This document shows, piece by piece, positions 46,922-58,300 of a stretch of 64,000 nucleotides of DNA. The stretch spans positions 12,524,001 to 12,588,000 of the forward strand of contig OY540810.1 in NCBI GenBank assembly GCA_961205875.1, read 5' to 3'. Position 1 is the stretch's first letter. Each line of letters begins with the position of its first letter. The notes beneath the pieces are model-generated. The model did not search any database. It saw only the letters and a program-made list of their open reading frames with translations, and was not told where the DNA came from. The translations under genes were made by a program, and so were the position numbers. The DNA comes from Sialis fuliginosa (Eukaryota; Arthropoda; Insecta; Megaloptera; Sialidae).

Positions 46922-49609
46922 CGAGTATCTTTGGTGCGGCCCTCATCGGATGATTAAAAAAAATAATAATCTTATAATAATAAAATAATGAATATAACAC
47001 ATAACACAACGCTAGAAGGATTCTACGATTTAAAAAATAAAATACAATGTTTTTAGAATCAAAAAGAAAAACTAGAGGTACCTTATTTGGAAGATCCTAA
47101 TTGGTTGGCAGATTTAGCTTTCAAAACTTAAAAAATAAACAAAAATAAAACAGACTTAAAAAAACCAGAAACACTGAAATGTATACCTAATAATTAAATT
47201 TAACAGTTTTTGAAGTCGGATTTCTTGTCTTTTTATTAAAAAGTTTTTTATTGGCTTGGCACCGATTTCAAAAACTGTTAAATTTAATTATATTTCTCAG
47301 TATATTTATTTATTTAGTATATTTCTCAGTGTTTTTAGTTTTTTTTAAGTCGATTTTATTTTTTTTATTTAAATTAAGTTTTTTATTTTTCTCTTTTGAG
47401 TGGCGTATCTTCGAAGTCCATTCTCAGATTCCAGTAGCGTAGTAAGAAAAAAGTTCGGAGGAGGGGGAGGATAAATATATTGAGCAAAATTTTTTTAAGG
47501 TATTTTGAACTGATGTTTTCTCAAAACACGTTTTTTTAGAACACTGAATATTTCGGGGGGGGGGGGGTCATGTGCGGTCCTTGATAGCTTGGGTTTATGC
47601 TATGCGGTCCAAAAAATTCAAAAGGTTGGACACCTATGATGCAGAGTTTTGTAGAGTATAATAATAAAATAAATTTATAAATTACTAAAAAAAAAACCCG
47701 AGGCGATTTTTTTTTGGTCTTAAAATGTTCATAAAATACTAAAGAACTGAACTGTACAAATAGATCAGAGGTAATCAAATGTTTTATTTAGTTTGGCTTC
47801 CAGAGCACCGTGTTGTATTATCAACAGAACCAAGCATAATACATTTAATTAAATGAATTTTTAATTTGTTGCACTATATTTTTAAATGCATTTTATGTAC
47901 CAACATTTTTCATTGAGAGCCTAAATATTGATTTAAATCATGTTAGTAATACACCAAATCTACTTTATTAAGAAAGTTCAAAGAATCTATCTACGTAATA
48001 TAACTTTGTTCCTATTTTAATTCAACTATTTTTAAAGATCCTACATTCTTTTAAAAGTATTGTCTCATTTATGTCCTTGTATAAGATAAATGTTTGAAAA
48101 TTAATTCCTTAAAAACGGTGTGGACAAATAATCTCAATTTTTTGCAGTAAACATTTTTTAAATAGTTATCTTTTTGCTAGATCAGATAAAGTGCACATAT
48201 GTATTCATTCTTGCCTATCAAATGAAATAATTATTAGTTAAATGCAGTGGCGCCTTATCCTATCGGTAAAATGGGCAATTACCCGGGGCCTCCACCAACA
48301 GAGATGCCCCAAATCCAAGGTACACTGTCAAAAATTTCCGAGTCAAATTTACAAGAAATGTGTTGGAAGTTTTATTCATAAACAGTGTCCGAAATTTCTA
48401 ATACATATTGTAAATGAAGAAGTGAAGATTTAGGATAATTCCAACATGGTGTTGGAATTTGAAATACTATACTGTGTAGGAAATTACGATACCACAACTT
48501 TGTAAAATTCCTATATTGGTTATACTAAGATTACAATATCAGTATACTATTTTTAATTACGAGAAAAGTTTTGAAAATTTACAAAATGTATTGGAAATTT
48601 CAAAAATTGTATATGAATAAAACTTCCTACACATGGCTTGTAAAATTTATCTTGGATATTTTTTTCTATTTTTGTTTTTCGACATTGCATAATCATAAAG
48701 AACTGCCAGAATCACAAAACGTATTGCCAACTATACATATAATAAAAATGACACTTCGCGAATAGTCCAAATTGTATGTGACAGATTTTTTATGGTTTTG
48801 GAATGTCGAATTTGTACTTCTTTAATTATATGTGTATTTAAAATATCAAAAAACACGAAGACAAAGGTTTTATTGTAATTGATTTTCTATTATACATTTA
48901 TAACATTTGAATACGTCTTCGAGGTAACATCAATTCCCGCACCAACTTTGATTGGTCAATGAGCTCATGAAACTACCTTGTCTTTATATACCTTGCCCCA
49001 AATCAATCTTTTATTAACTAATTACTGAAGTATTAATCTCGATTTTTAAGTTTGGCAACTCGGTTGATGGAAAGAGGCTTTAATCAATCTTTTATTAACT
49101 CAATACTGAATTATTTATTGCGAGATTATCTACATATGTGAAGCTACAATAATTTTTTTTCATTTTGTTACCTGTGTCCGTTCAATACGATCATTTTTTC
49201 CCAAAATATTGAAAAAAAAACTAAAACATTAAGAGGTCATATTTGGAAAACAGTTTGAGATAAAGATCTGTGGTTTAAAATGTTCATATTTTTACATCAT
49301 TTTCTATACTTATAATAAACATTCGTTCGAAAACACAAAAAAATTTCAACTATTCGTAGAAATATCAACTCAAATACATTTCAAAATTTAATTTATAACA
49401 TAAATTATAATAAATATATTAAATTATGTCACGAACGTGAGCGGACGAGAGTAAAAAATACAATTCATGACTCGTGAGTGATCGTGAGCAAGAATTACTT
49501 ACACACCCAACTTAATTAATACCTTAATTAATTAATTTATCCAGGGTGGTTTAATTTGAGCTCATGTGAAAACGGTTTTAGCCGTTTTAGCTGAAATCTA
49601 TTATTTAGT
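46922..49609. other. Intergenic, repeat fragments
   Basis: 47170-47300 has an inverted pair around 'aaatttaacagtttttgaag'. 47436 and 48245 start with CAGT(A/G)GCG-type hAT ends without a clear partner. 13-G run at 47555-47567. 47690-47815 is the right member of the inverted pair with 45395-45525. No gene. Confidence 0.5.
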
Positions 49610-49913
49610 ATTAGAACCAGTGTCGAGATGGTTGGTGGAGGGGGGTAAACTTTATTTAGAGACATCTATCGGGTAAAAGCGAAACTAAAACCTGTTTTGT
49701 CGACTATATCATAACAGAAATCTGTATTTTTTACGATTTACCTTACCTACCTTCATGGTGTTGTGTTCACTTACCTAAATCTCACGCAAACGAAGTCGCG
49801 GGTACCAGCTACTACAATATATATGTAAAATATGTTATATGTCAATGCCCCTCCCCCATAAAAAATTTCCTCCTCCCACTAAAAAAAAATCTGGCTACGC
49901 CACTGATTAGAAC
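49610..49913. mobile_element. hAT-type element with perfect 8-bp target duplication
   Basis: ATTAGAAC at 49610-49617 and again at 49906-49913 flanks a 288-bp element (49618-49905). It begins CAGTGTCGAGATGG and ends with the complement of CAGTGGCGTAGCCAG. A 'gaagtcgcgggtaccagcta'-ended short element appears to be embedded at about 49660-49815. It lies about 190 bp downstream of the CARS1 stop. No coding capacity. Confidence 0.8.
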
Positions 49914-49978
49914 CAAAATGCTAAAAATCTGGACAACATTTTAGGTATTAATATAAATAAAAATATTATATTTAATTT

Positions 49979-49984
49979 TTTATT
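49979..49984 (-). terminator. Candidate polyadenylation signal of CARS1
   Basis: AATAAA on the minus strand about 120 nt past the CARS1 stop codon at 50103. It is the first canonical hexamer I see downstream. In AT-rich DNA such hexamers also occur by chance. Confidence 0.45.
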
Positions 49985-50102
49985 AGAAGATATAAGATTA
50001 AAACAAAATATAAATCAGCATAAATACAATTAAATTCAAAACTTTTTTAGGTTAGAAAATAAAAATTATTACAACTTTTAACTTAGAAAATAATTACAAA
50101 CA

Positions 50103-53100
50103 TCATTTGCTATTCACCGAAGCCAAATATTCATTATATTTCTTTTCTTGAACAATCTGAAGCTTCTGTAACTTCTTTAAAAGCCCTTTACTAATCTCTT
50201 TCCCATCTTTATCATGAGTTGGAAGACCTCCGTCATCAAATTGTGAATATTTATCTGTTTCTTGTTTAAACATTTCACTCGGTGGTATTTTCCTTTGCGC
50301 GTCTTTCAATGCTTGAGCTGCAGCTTGTTCTGCTTTCTTTCTCTGTTTCTCTGCCTCTTTTTCTATTTCAACTTGTTTTTTCATTTCACGTTCTTTCAGT
50401 AATATTTCACGATCGACTAATTTTACAATACTCGAAGAACCTAATAAGTTCAAGAAAAATTAAATATGATAAATTCCAAAATTGTCCATTTTTAAAATAT
50501 CTTTAGAATGACGCACGTTATGTGAAAGTTGATAAGGATCTTTTTTGTAGAGCATTAAATTTTTTATAAAAAAGGTTATTATAACTTTTGTCGTAAAATA
50601 TTCCCTTATATATCTACATTTTTAGGGTTCTGTAGAAAACTAGAATCTTCCCATAGACTGAGTGTATTTTTTTTTCTTTACCCCATTAACTGGAGTGTTT
50701 TTTGATAGGTCTCCTAAAATGCAACAAAAATGTTTTTGGACCATTTGATTTTAACCCTTCTGTAATGAGATATATGCTTTCAAAGTCATTATCAGAGTAT
50801 CTGAGTATCTCTCCCCACTCTAATTTCTAAACTATTGATACAAAAAATCTGTTAAAATTGTATAATGTAGCTTTTAATTAGTACTTTCAATGAAAATTAT
50901 AACAAACACTGTAACAAAAATAGTTTATGAAAAATTTAGAAATAACTTTTTTTATAAATCATCATATGAACAATCAAGTAGAGAATATTAGTGAGAATAG
51001 TTACGGAACCCTATCATGCACTTGGTCATTTTTTTTCCCTAAAATTCTATCCATCTTCAATTGTTTCAATGCATGTGCTTTTTGACATCAACACATGTCA
51101 ATACTACATAAATAATAGAAAAAGTGTTAATCTTCTGGTTGGTATGTCTAGCTCCCCACTTTCCGAATACCCCAATACAAACCTTCTCTGTCTTCTAATC
51201 GTACACCGACATTAGGTAAAACATCATCTCGAAGTTTATCACATTCTGACAAAATCTGAGTCGCTTTCAGTTCTCTCGCTTGGATACGGATAGCATCACG
51301 AAATTCTGCCAAGATCGTTAAATAAGGAATAAGGATTTGCTCCGTCTGAAATATATTTCACTAAATAATAACGTATTTCATATTACAAAGTATTCGTAAC
51401 ATACATCACAATTACTGGAATTCAAAACGGTGAAACCTATATTAGTTTTTGATTCAATTGCACCAAATACTTCAAGCATATGCGTGATATAAGCCGCAAT
51501 GTCCCTCAGTAAAAGACAAGCCGGCGATTTTTGTTCTCGGATATAAATATTACTTGTTGTTACTAATTCTCGTATTGCATCCAACGCACTACGTGTATCA
51601 ATATTATCTGAAAAGAAATAAAATATTATCGAATATTAAATAGATTATTATTAAGGTATTCTCGGAAAAATTAAAAGATTCAAGAGTAAGCTCAAATTTT
51701 GTAAAAAAACTAAAAAAAGGTTAATTAGAAGCTCCATTCAAAATCTTAAAATGATTGACCATCTGTAAACAAAGATATCATCAAAATATAATCAAAAATT
51801 TAACATTGCGAGTATAGAGATTACGAAATTTTATGCGAATTTTCAATGAAAAAGTAAATAATTTTATGCGAAGGAAGATCAAGAAATTTATGAAATTTTG
51901 AGAAAAACTAAATTAATATATTTGGAGTTAATATAAAAAATCTCATGTATTTTCACCACCCCGTTTTTAAGTTATAAGTAAAATAAAAACTTATTTTCTG
52001 ATAAAAAATATCACGGTACTAGCTATCTTGAAAATTCAATAATAAATTACTGATTCAAAAAACTTTTTTCATATTAAAATTTTATTGCTATGATGTGCGG
52101 GTTTATAAATTAGTGCATAACAAAATTACTATGAACTTCTTATTTTATTATTTATAAAATAAAATGTTAATATATTTAATAATTATTATATTAAAATATA
52201 TTTTTAATATAAAAAACTTTTATTATTTAAATTTTTAATTTTATAAAAAAAAAAATTGACTTTATACTACACTTTTTTTTCCTTTTCTAACATCTGAGAA
52301 ATACCTTATATAACTGTCACATTTACAATTTTTTTTATTGTTGACAATAAAAAAGTTAAAGTATATTTGAGGTTATTTTAAACTTTGCAACAATGGTTGT
52401 AATTGTCATAAAGCAGCGTGAATATTTTGTTTTGTTAACACAATATTTTTTCCATTTTTTCATTGTTGGCAGTCAAAAAGTTAAAGTATATTTGAGGTTA
52501 TGTTTAACTTTGCAACAATGATTGTACAGTCAGATAAGTAAGTAATATACAAGAATAAATAAACAATGGTTAAGTAAAAACACATACCACATAAAGCAGC
52601 ATGAACATTTTGTTTTGTTAATGCTAATTTGTTATTTAGTGCAAGTTCTTGTTTATCCCATTTACTGAAAGTATCAAGCACTGTTCCACCTAACAAGTTT
52701 CTTGTTAAGCTCTTAACATTCAAGAAAAATTCCTGAAAAAAACATTTATAATTATTTATAAATTATAAAAACAGGTAAAATGCTTATTTCTCACATTAAC
52801 AACTTTCTCATACTGAACAGCCATGTCCATTGTATTATCGCTGTAATCAAGAGTATCCTTCCAAGAATGTAACAGAAAAGCTAATCTCAACTGACGAGAT
52901 GAATGTTTCTTCAATGCATCTTGAATCGTAATGAAATTCTTCAAAGATTTTGACATCTTGCAACCAGTAATCGTCAGATGGCCCGAGTGTAAAAAGTACT
53001 TTACCCAATCAGCACTGCAGAAATAAGCCTGCCGGTAGTTGAAATATTTATTTTAATCAACCGATGAACATAAATTTTTTTTTTTTCAAGAATTTTAGAT

Positions 53101-54892
53101 CAAATTTTGATTCACTATATCAAGTTTTCTTTGTAATTTTATAGAGAATAGAAAAATATCCTATAGTTATATCGAATTTCACGATAGAGTTGGAAATAAA
53201 GTGCAAAACGCAAATTGTTAAAATTGCGACAAAATTTATATAAGACAGACTAGATTCGATTTAAGAGGAGAGATCTATTTAGGCAGCCAAAAATAAAATT
53301 TTTTGTGTTGAAACTATTAATTCTACATAATTAAAATTTTACATACATATTTATCATATCTTTTAATTTTCTAAAACAAATTTTTATTTTTTACTATTTG
53401 TTAAAGAAAAAGTAGTTTTTTTTTTTAATAAATTTCAGTAAACTTTAGGTTTACATTGAAGGTATAATTATGATATGTTATCTATAAATATACCAAACTA
53501 CCAAATGATTGATCAAAAAAGATAAACCCCTCCCACAATCCTTAAAAATTTCATTTTTTTTTTCGCAACAGACAACATTACAATTTCCAACTTACCTCAC
53601 TCTGAGCAATTTCATTATCATGATGCGGGAACTTAAGATCCACGCCTCCCGTATGGATATCCAACGTCGGCCCGCATATAGCCGAAGCCATTGCCGAGCA
53701 CTCTATATGCCATCCAGGCCTTCCTAAACCCCACGGAGAATCCCATGCAGGTTCCCCATCCTTACTGCGTTTCCACAACGCAAAATCTGTCGACGCTCTT
53801 TTTTCATTCGCTTGATCTGCGGAACTCAATTCCCCTTCACCTTCCTGTAGACTAGACATATCCCCGTACGCTTCTGGTACAAGTTTCGCGTAATGGTGAA
53901 GCTCCATTTTATCAAACGCAGCTACATCAAAGTACACAGAGCCGTTCGCTACGTACGCAAATCCATTCTTGATGATTTGTTCAATGTAAGCGATGATTTC
54001 AGGGATGTATTCGCTGACTCTAGTTAAAACGCTTGGACGTAGAACATTTAAAGAATCCATATCTTTATGGAATTCTTGTTCCCAATATCTCGGTACAGCA
54101 GTGAAGACTGCGTTATCTTTAACGGAAGATCCTAGTTTTTTATCGAGCCAATCAGATAGAATATCTCTTGCTTCGGAAACTAAATTTGATTGCGCTTTTG
54201 ATACTTTATCACTATCGCCACTTTTCACAGCCGTTTGGAGTTCTTCAATTACAATCGTCAATCTATAACGAATAGTCAATTATAAATTTAAAGGAAATCA
54301 TTTGTAAATTTACGTTCCCGTACCGTTCTAACATTTTTTCCATCATGGTTTTTTTATCTGGATCTGTAGTCGATTTAGCTTTTATAGAAAAATCAGTCAT
54401 TGCCTAAAATATATTTTAAAAAAGTTTAAAAAAGACAGATAAATTATTATTACTTTTTTTTTTACATCTTGGGCGTCTTTCAAAATTTGTTCAAGTTGTA
54501 ATGTTTTCGATGTATACTCGTTAAATAAATACTGTTGCCTTGCTCTTTTAATTATTTTATCATCCACATCTGTAATATTCATTACATACATTATATCGTA
54601 CCCAAAATAATCTGATAAAATTCGTCTTAAAATATCAAATGAAATATATGATCTAAAAAAAATTTTTTTAAATAAGTAGAAACGATTTAAAAATAATTAA
54701 TGAATTCGATTACCTAGCGTGGCCCATATGTGATGCGTCGTAAACAGTTGGACCGCAACTATACCATAAAACTCTGTTTCCATCGTGAGGAATGAATTGT
54801 TCTTTTTGTCTTGTTAGACTGTTGAATAATTTCAAAGCGGGACCTTTTTTGGGAGTCGGCACACTCCAAGGTGGTTGGAAACGTTTCGACAT
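50103..54892 (-). CDS. CARS1: Cysteinyl-tRNA synthetase, cytoplasmic (9 coding exons, complete)
   Basis: It joins cysteine to tRNA(Cys) using ATP in the cytoplasm. Coding exons in transcript order: 54892-54714, 54652-54466, 54403-54324, 54262-53596, 53028-52795, 52732-52588, 51607-51405, 51345-51183, 50440-50103. All junctions are GT/AG and phases match, giving 2196 nt or 731 aa; human CARS1 is about 748 aa. Seen in the protein: class I signature HMGH at residues 55-58 after the CGPTVYDAS stretch (C46), a zinc-site region with [10 protein letters not shown] (C337) and HHDNE (362-366), and KMSKS at 395-399. A lysine/glutamate-rich helical segment lies in the last exon, followed by the eukaryotic tail IPPSEMF...KYSQFD...GLPTHD. 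The start at 54892 matches the usual animal N-terminus. Two introns hold repeats (50441-51182, 51608-52587). The gene looks intact and is divergent from PDCD11. Confidence 0.96.
50623..51013. mobile_element. Element with AGGGTTCTG...ACGGAACCCT ends in CARS1 intron 8
   Basis: 391 bp inside intron 50441-51182. Its inverted ends and internal blocks match 62611-63075 in the neighbouring gene. The flank 50520-50615 ('cttttttgtagagcatt...cgtaaaatattccctt') matches a different repeat at 35455-35525, so two repeats sit side by side in this intron. Confidence 0.65.
52328..52622. repeat. Local tandem duplication that includes the 3' end of CARS1 exon 6
   Basis: Unit at 52328-52440 and unit at 52454-52622 share 'agttaaagtatatttgagg', 'ctttgcaacaatg' and then 'cataaagcagc(g/a)tgaa(t/c)atttt'. 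The second unit contains the true end of CARS1 exon 6 and its donor. The first keeps the exon-like stretch (52407-52439, same frame, encoding K-Q-N-I-H-A-A-L) but lacks the donor and about 45 bp between. It lies in the intron and should be spliced out. Confidence 0.7.
53029..53595 (-). other. CARS1 intron 4, no recognised element
   Basis: 567 nt between exons 4 and 5, AT-rich with homopolymer T runs. I see no repeat shared with the rest of the window and no coding content. Confidence 0.6.
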
Positions 54893-55160
54893 TGTGTACT
54901 GTAAAATTTATAAATTCGTTTGTATATTTTTGCCTTTTAAATTAATTAAAAAATAAAATGTCATTTAGTCAGTTTGTATAAAACATTAGTGCTTATGCAA
55001 GTTTTTTATGTACTTACAAGAAAAATGATGCAATTTATGAAATATAACAGAAAGATAAAATTTAAACAATATGATAAATGTATAAAAATTTGATTACCTG
55101 TACGCCACGATGCACCGTCTGAACTTTAGAAAAATGTAGAATTGTCCTTCAATAAAGTGA
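54893..55160 (-). other. CARS1 5' untranslated leader with a probable intron
   Basis: Just upstream of the start codon a good acceptor (minus strand ...TTTTACAG, coding side beginning at 54898) pairs with a donor CAG|GTAATC at 55098/55097. This suggests a 199-nt intron (54899-55097) inside the 5' leader and a short non-coding first exon ending at 55098. No in-frame ATG upstream extends the protein. The transcription start is not visible directly. The splice sites are seen; the leader intron is an inference. Confidence 0.5.
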
Positions 55161-55350
55161 ATAATAAACTCTAAAAAATGTGTAATATAAAGTAAGATAG
55201 TAGTTGATCAAACCTTCTTTATAGCAATATACATAAATGACTAATGCAAGTACGTCAATTTATAACATAACCTATACGTTTTCACGTGTTATTGACTTGA
55301 CTGTTTTAACCAAAATTTATTTGACAATTTTTTTATATAAGTTGAATAAA
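55099..55350. promoter_or_regulatory. Shared bidirectional promoter of CARS1 and PDCD11
   Basis: This short gap lies between the CARS1 leader exon (minus strand) and the PDCD11 start codon at 55351 (plus strand). It has no TATA box in a convincing position for either gene, as is common for housekeeping promoters. A canonical E-box CACGTG lies at 55283-55288, 63 bp before the PDCD11 ATG. Myc/Max binds this site, and in flies it is enriched near starts of ribosome-biogenesis genes; that Myc acts here is inference. Confidence 0.6.
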
Positions 55351-58300
55351 ATGGGTGTAGAAAAAGAAACATATTTTCCTCGTGGAGGAGCAAAACCTTC
55401 ATTTAATAAAGGAAGTAAAGTATCTTATAAAACTGTACGTATTTTTATATCTATTTACCTAACACAATATATTATAACATGTTAAACATAATTTTAGCTG
55501 TACGGAACAACCAAATTCAAGCGTCGTGTTCAAAAGAAGCCTAAGATATCGAAGTATGATAAAAAAAATAAAATATTTCCTAAGCCAAGTAAACCGAAAA
55601 CCGATACCAATGCTTCCAAAGACTTAACGACAGCTTCAGCGGAACGTTTATGTTATAAGGTAATTAGCTAATATTTAGCAAACGTGTTATTACTATTGAT
55701 ATATTTATAATTATCTTTTATTTTTAAAGAATATTCAAGAAGGGATGGTTGTTTTGGGAGCAATCCGTGAAGTTCAACAAATGCATTTGAGTATTTCATT
55801 ACCCGGTAGAATATCAGGTCAAATACCCATTACCCACATATCAACTCCATATAGACAGATGTTAAAAACACTTCTCGAAACTAACGAACATCCTAGTGTA
55901 AGTATTCTTTTATAACGGAACCTTTGCAAATTTAATAAACAAACTATTTTTTAATCAGGGTTATAAATCGTTAAAAGAAATGTTCGAATCCGGTCAATAC
56001 GTCATATGTAATGTCGTTCAAGTTGGACATGCGGCGGACGCTGATTTACATGAAGTCAAGTTATCATTAAACCCAGAAAGTATACAATCAGATAAGAAAC
56101 ATAACATGTTGACTAAAGGTACGTTCCTCGTGGCGGCAGTTTCAGCAATTGAAGATCACGGTTATGTTATGGACGTTGGAGTTAAGAACTGTCGAGCATT
56201 TTTACCGAAAAGTAATGTCGACGTGGATTACGGATTTTTAGGTTAGTTTTCTGCTCATTATCTGTATAATTGTTATTAAATATTATTAATGTTTAGGTGT
56301 TGGACAAATATTGTGGTGTTCAGTTAGTAAATCGGAAACAACTAGTATTGCATCTACGATAAAACTGACTACAATTAAAAAGCAAGTGTTTAATTTGTAC
56401 CCAACTGAAGAAGCTACTCTTAACGATCTAACGCCAGGATTAATGGTTGAATTTAAAATAAACAAGGTAAGATATTTATATTTCTATACAAATTTTACTT
56501 CCATGTTCTGGAAGAAATGGAAGTATTGTAATACCATTGAAAAATCGTGTCCAGCAGATTCTGATTGTACTACTTTTAAAACACATAAAGAAAAGTTTAT
56601 TTCCGCATGACGGCTGTGCATGTATTTGTGTTTTGGGGAAAATGTTTGTCTTAGTGAGACATATTGATTTTGGTGCTAATTGGATTAAGGATTTTGGAAA
56701 TATTAGAAATTTTGTACCTAGTATCATCTAAAAGTGAACGTTGCAAGTATTATCTCACTAATTTTGATAAGACTTGGTACATTTGTAGTTCAATCGAACC
56801 TAAGGCATATTTATTTTTATACATGCCTAACAGCTATTGAAGGGGTGAAAACCACCCTCAAAATTTTGATTTTAAATACTAATTAATACATCAACTAATT
56901 CAAAAGCAATTAAATTCAAATTGTCAGATTAGTTATTCTACAAATGTGTATTATATTATTGACATTAAGATATTAGAAAACTAATATTTATAATACAAAG
57001 ATGAGTTTTATTTCTGACAAATCCCATTTTTTTTTTCATATATTAAAAACTATTTTAAAAAATATTAAATATCATAGAAGTCATGTGTGGTTCTTCATAC
57101 TGTTAATTTATTAAATAATACTGTGATTTGTATTTACAGATACTTTCTGACGGATTGCAAGGAACGTTTTTAAATAATTATACTGGATATATCAACGTAT
57201 CACAATTTACAAAATCGTTTGCTATTCCATCATCGTTTGAAGTAGGTCAATCTATAAAAGCTCGTTTATTATATATAATGCCTACGATTAAATTATCGTA
57301 TTTTACATTGAAAAGCTTAGATGCGAAAGAGAAAATCTGTTTAAAAGAAGGTCATACTGCAAAAGCAATTGTACGTTAAAACTTCTGTTAAAATTTAGAA
57401 TTGCTATAATTAAATAAAACCTTCTTTTTTTTTAGATAACTTCGCACGCTGGAAAAGGGTTTTATATAAAAATAAGTAAAACAGAAAAAGGGTATGTTTC
57501 GTATCAACGTTTACGATTAAAACAAGATTCGACGGATAGTAACAAAATCAAATCGAAATACACTATCGGTTCTATACATCAGTGCAGAGTCCTCGGTTAC
57601 GATTACATGGAACAAATATATATCTGTACGTTCGAAAAGGATTTAATCACAGATAAATATTTTACTGTAGATAAATTGGAATTGGGACAACTCGTTACCG
57701 TTACTGTAGACAAAATTAAAGACAACGGTTTGATGGTTTCCTTTGGAAGAATAAAAGGATTTATTCCAAAGCTTCATGTATCAGATATACCGTTAATTAA
57801 CATCACAAATGCAATAATACAGAAGTTTTCGGTTGGACAACAATATAATGCAAGGTTAGGTTATAATCATATAAATTATTAACTTTAATGGCTAATACGG
57901 AGAGTCTGGGGGTCCTCTGTCAGATTTGTGAAAAATCACGTATATAGTTATTCAGAATAGGGTTGACGCACATGCGTGACTAGATTAGGGTTACAAACTT
58001 TTATAAATCACGCATTTTATAAAACGACTGGCCACGTTTAGCTGTGGTATATTTAATTATTTAGTTTAAGTTAGAGTAGTCCAGATAGATTGGTTCGTTT
58101 TCAGGTAGGGTTAGGTTAGGTTTATGAATTTCTGTCTATGCACTAAATAATATATTAACATAGATACAGCATACTCTACTCTATTCTAACACATCAACAC
58201 GTGATTTTCAGAGTTTTTGACAGAGGACCCCAGACTCTCCGTATTTACCACTTTAATTTTTAATTGTTGTTTTAATTTCAGAGTATTAAACATAAATGCA

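Noticed and set aside
54466-54475. Alternative CARS1 exon 2 donor a few codons downstream (after a poly-A codon run)
   Set aside because: The protein alignment with animal CARS1 fits a junction directly after the Asp codon. The longer form would add V-K-K-K with no counterpart, though minor use is possible.
55237-55350. Upstream in-frame ATG as the PDCD11 start
   Set aside because: The extension is hydrophobic and unlike the family N-terminus. The FPRGG motif follows the ATG at 55351 at the expected distance, and the extension would overlap the E-box promoter.
58105-58125. Telomeric (TTAGG)n tract
   Set aside because: Only two adjacent TTAGG units within a transposable element. Too short to be a telomeric remnant.
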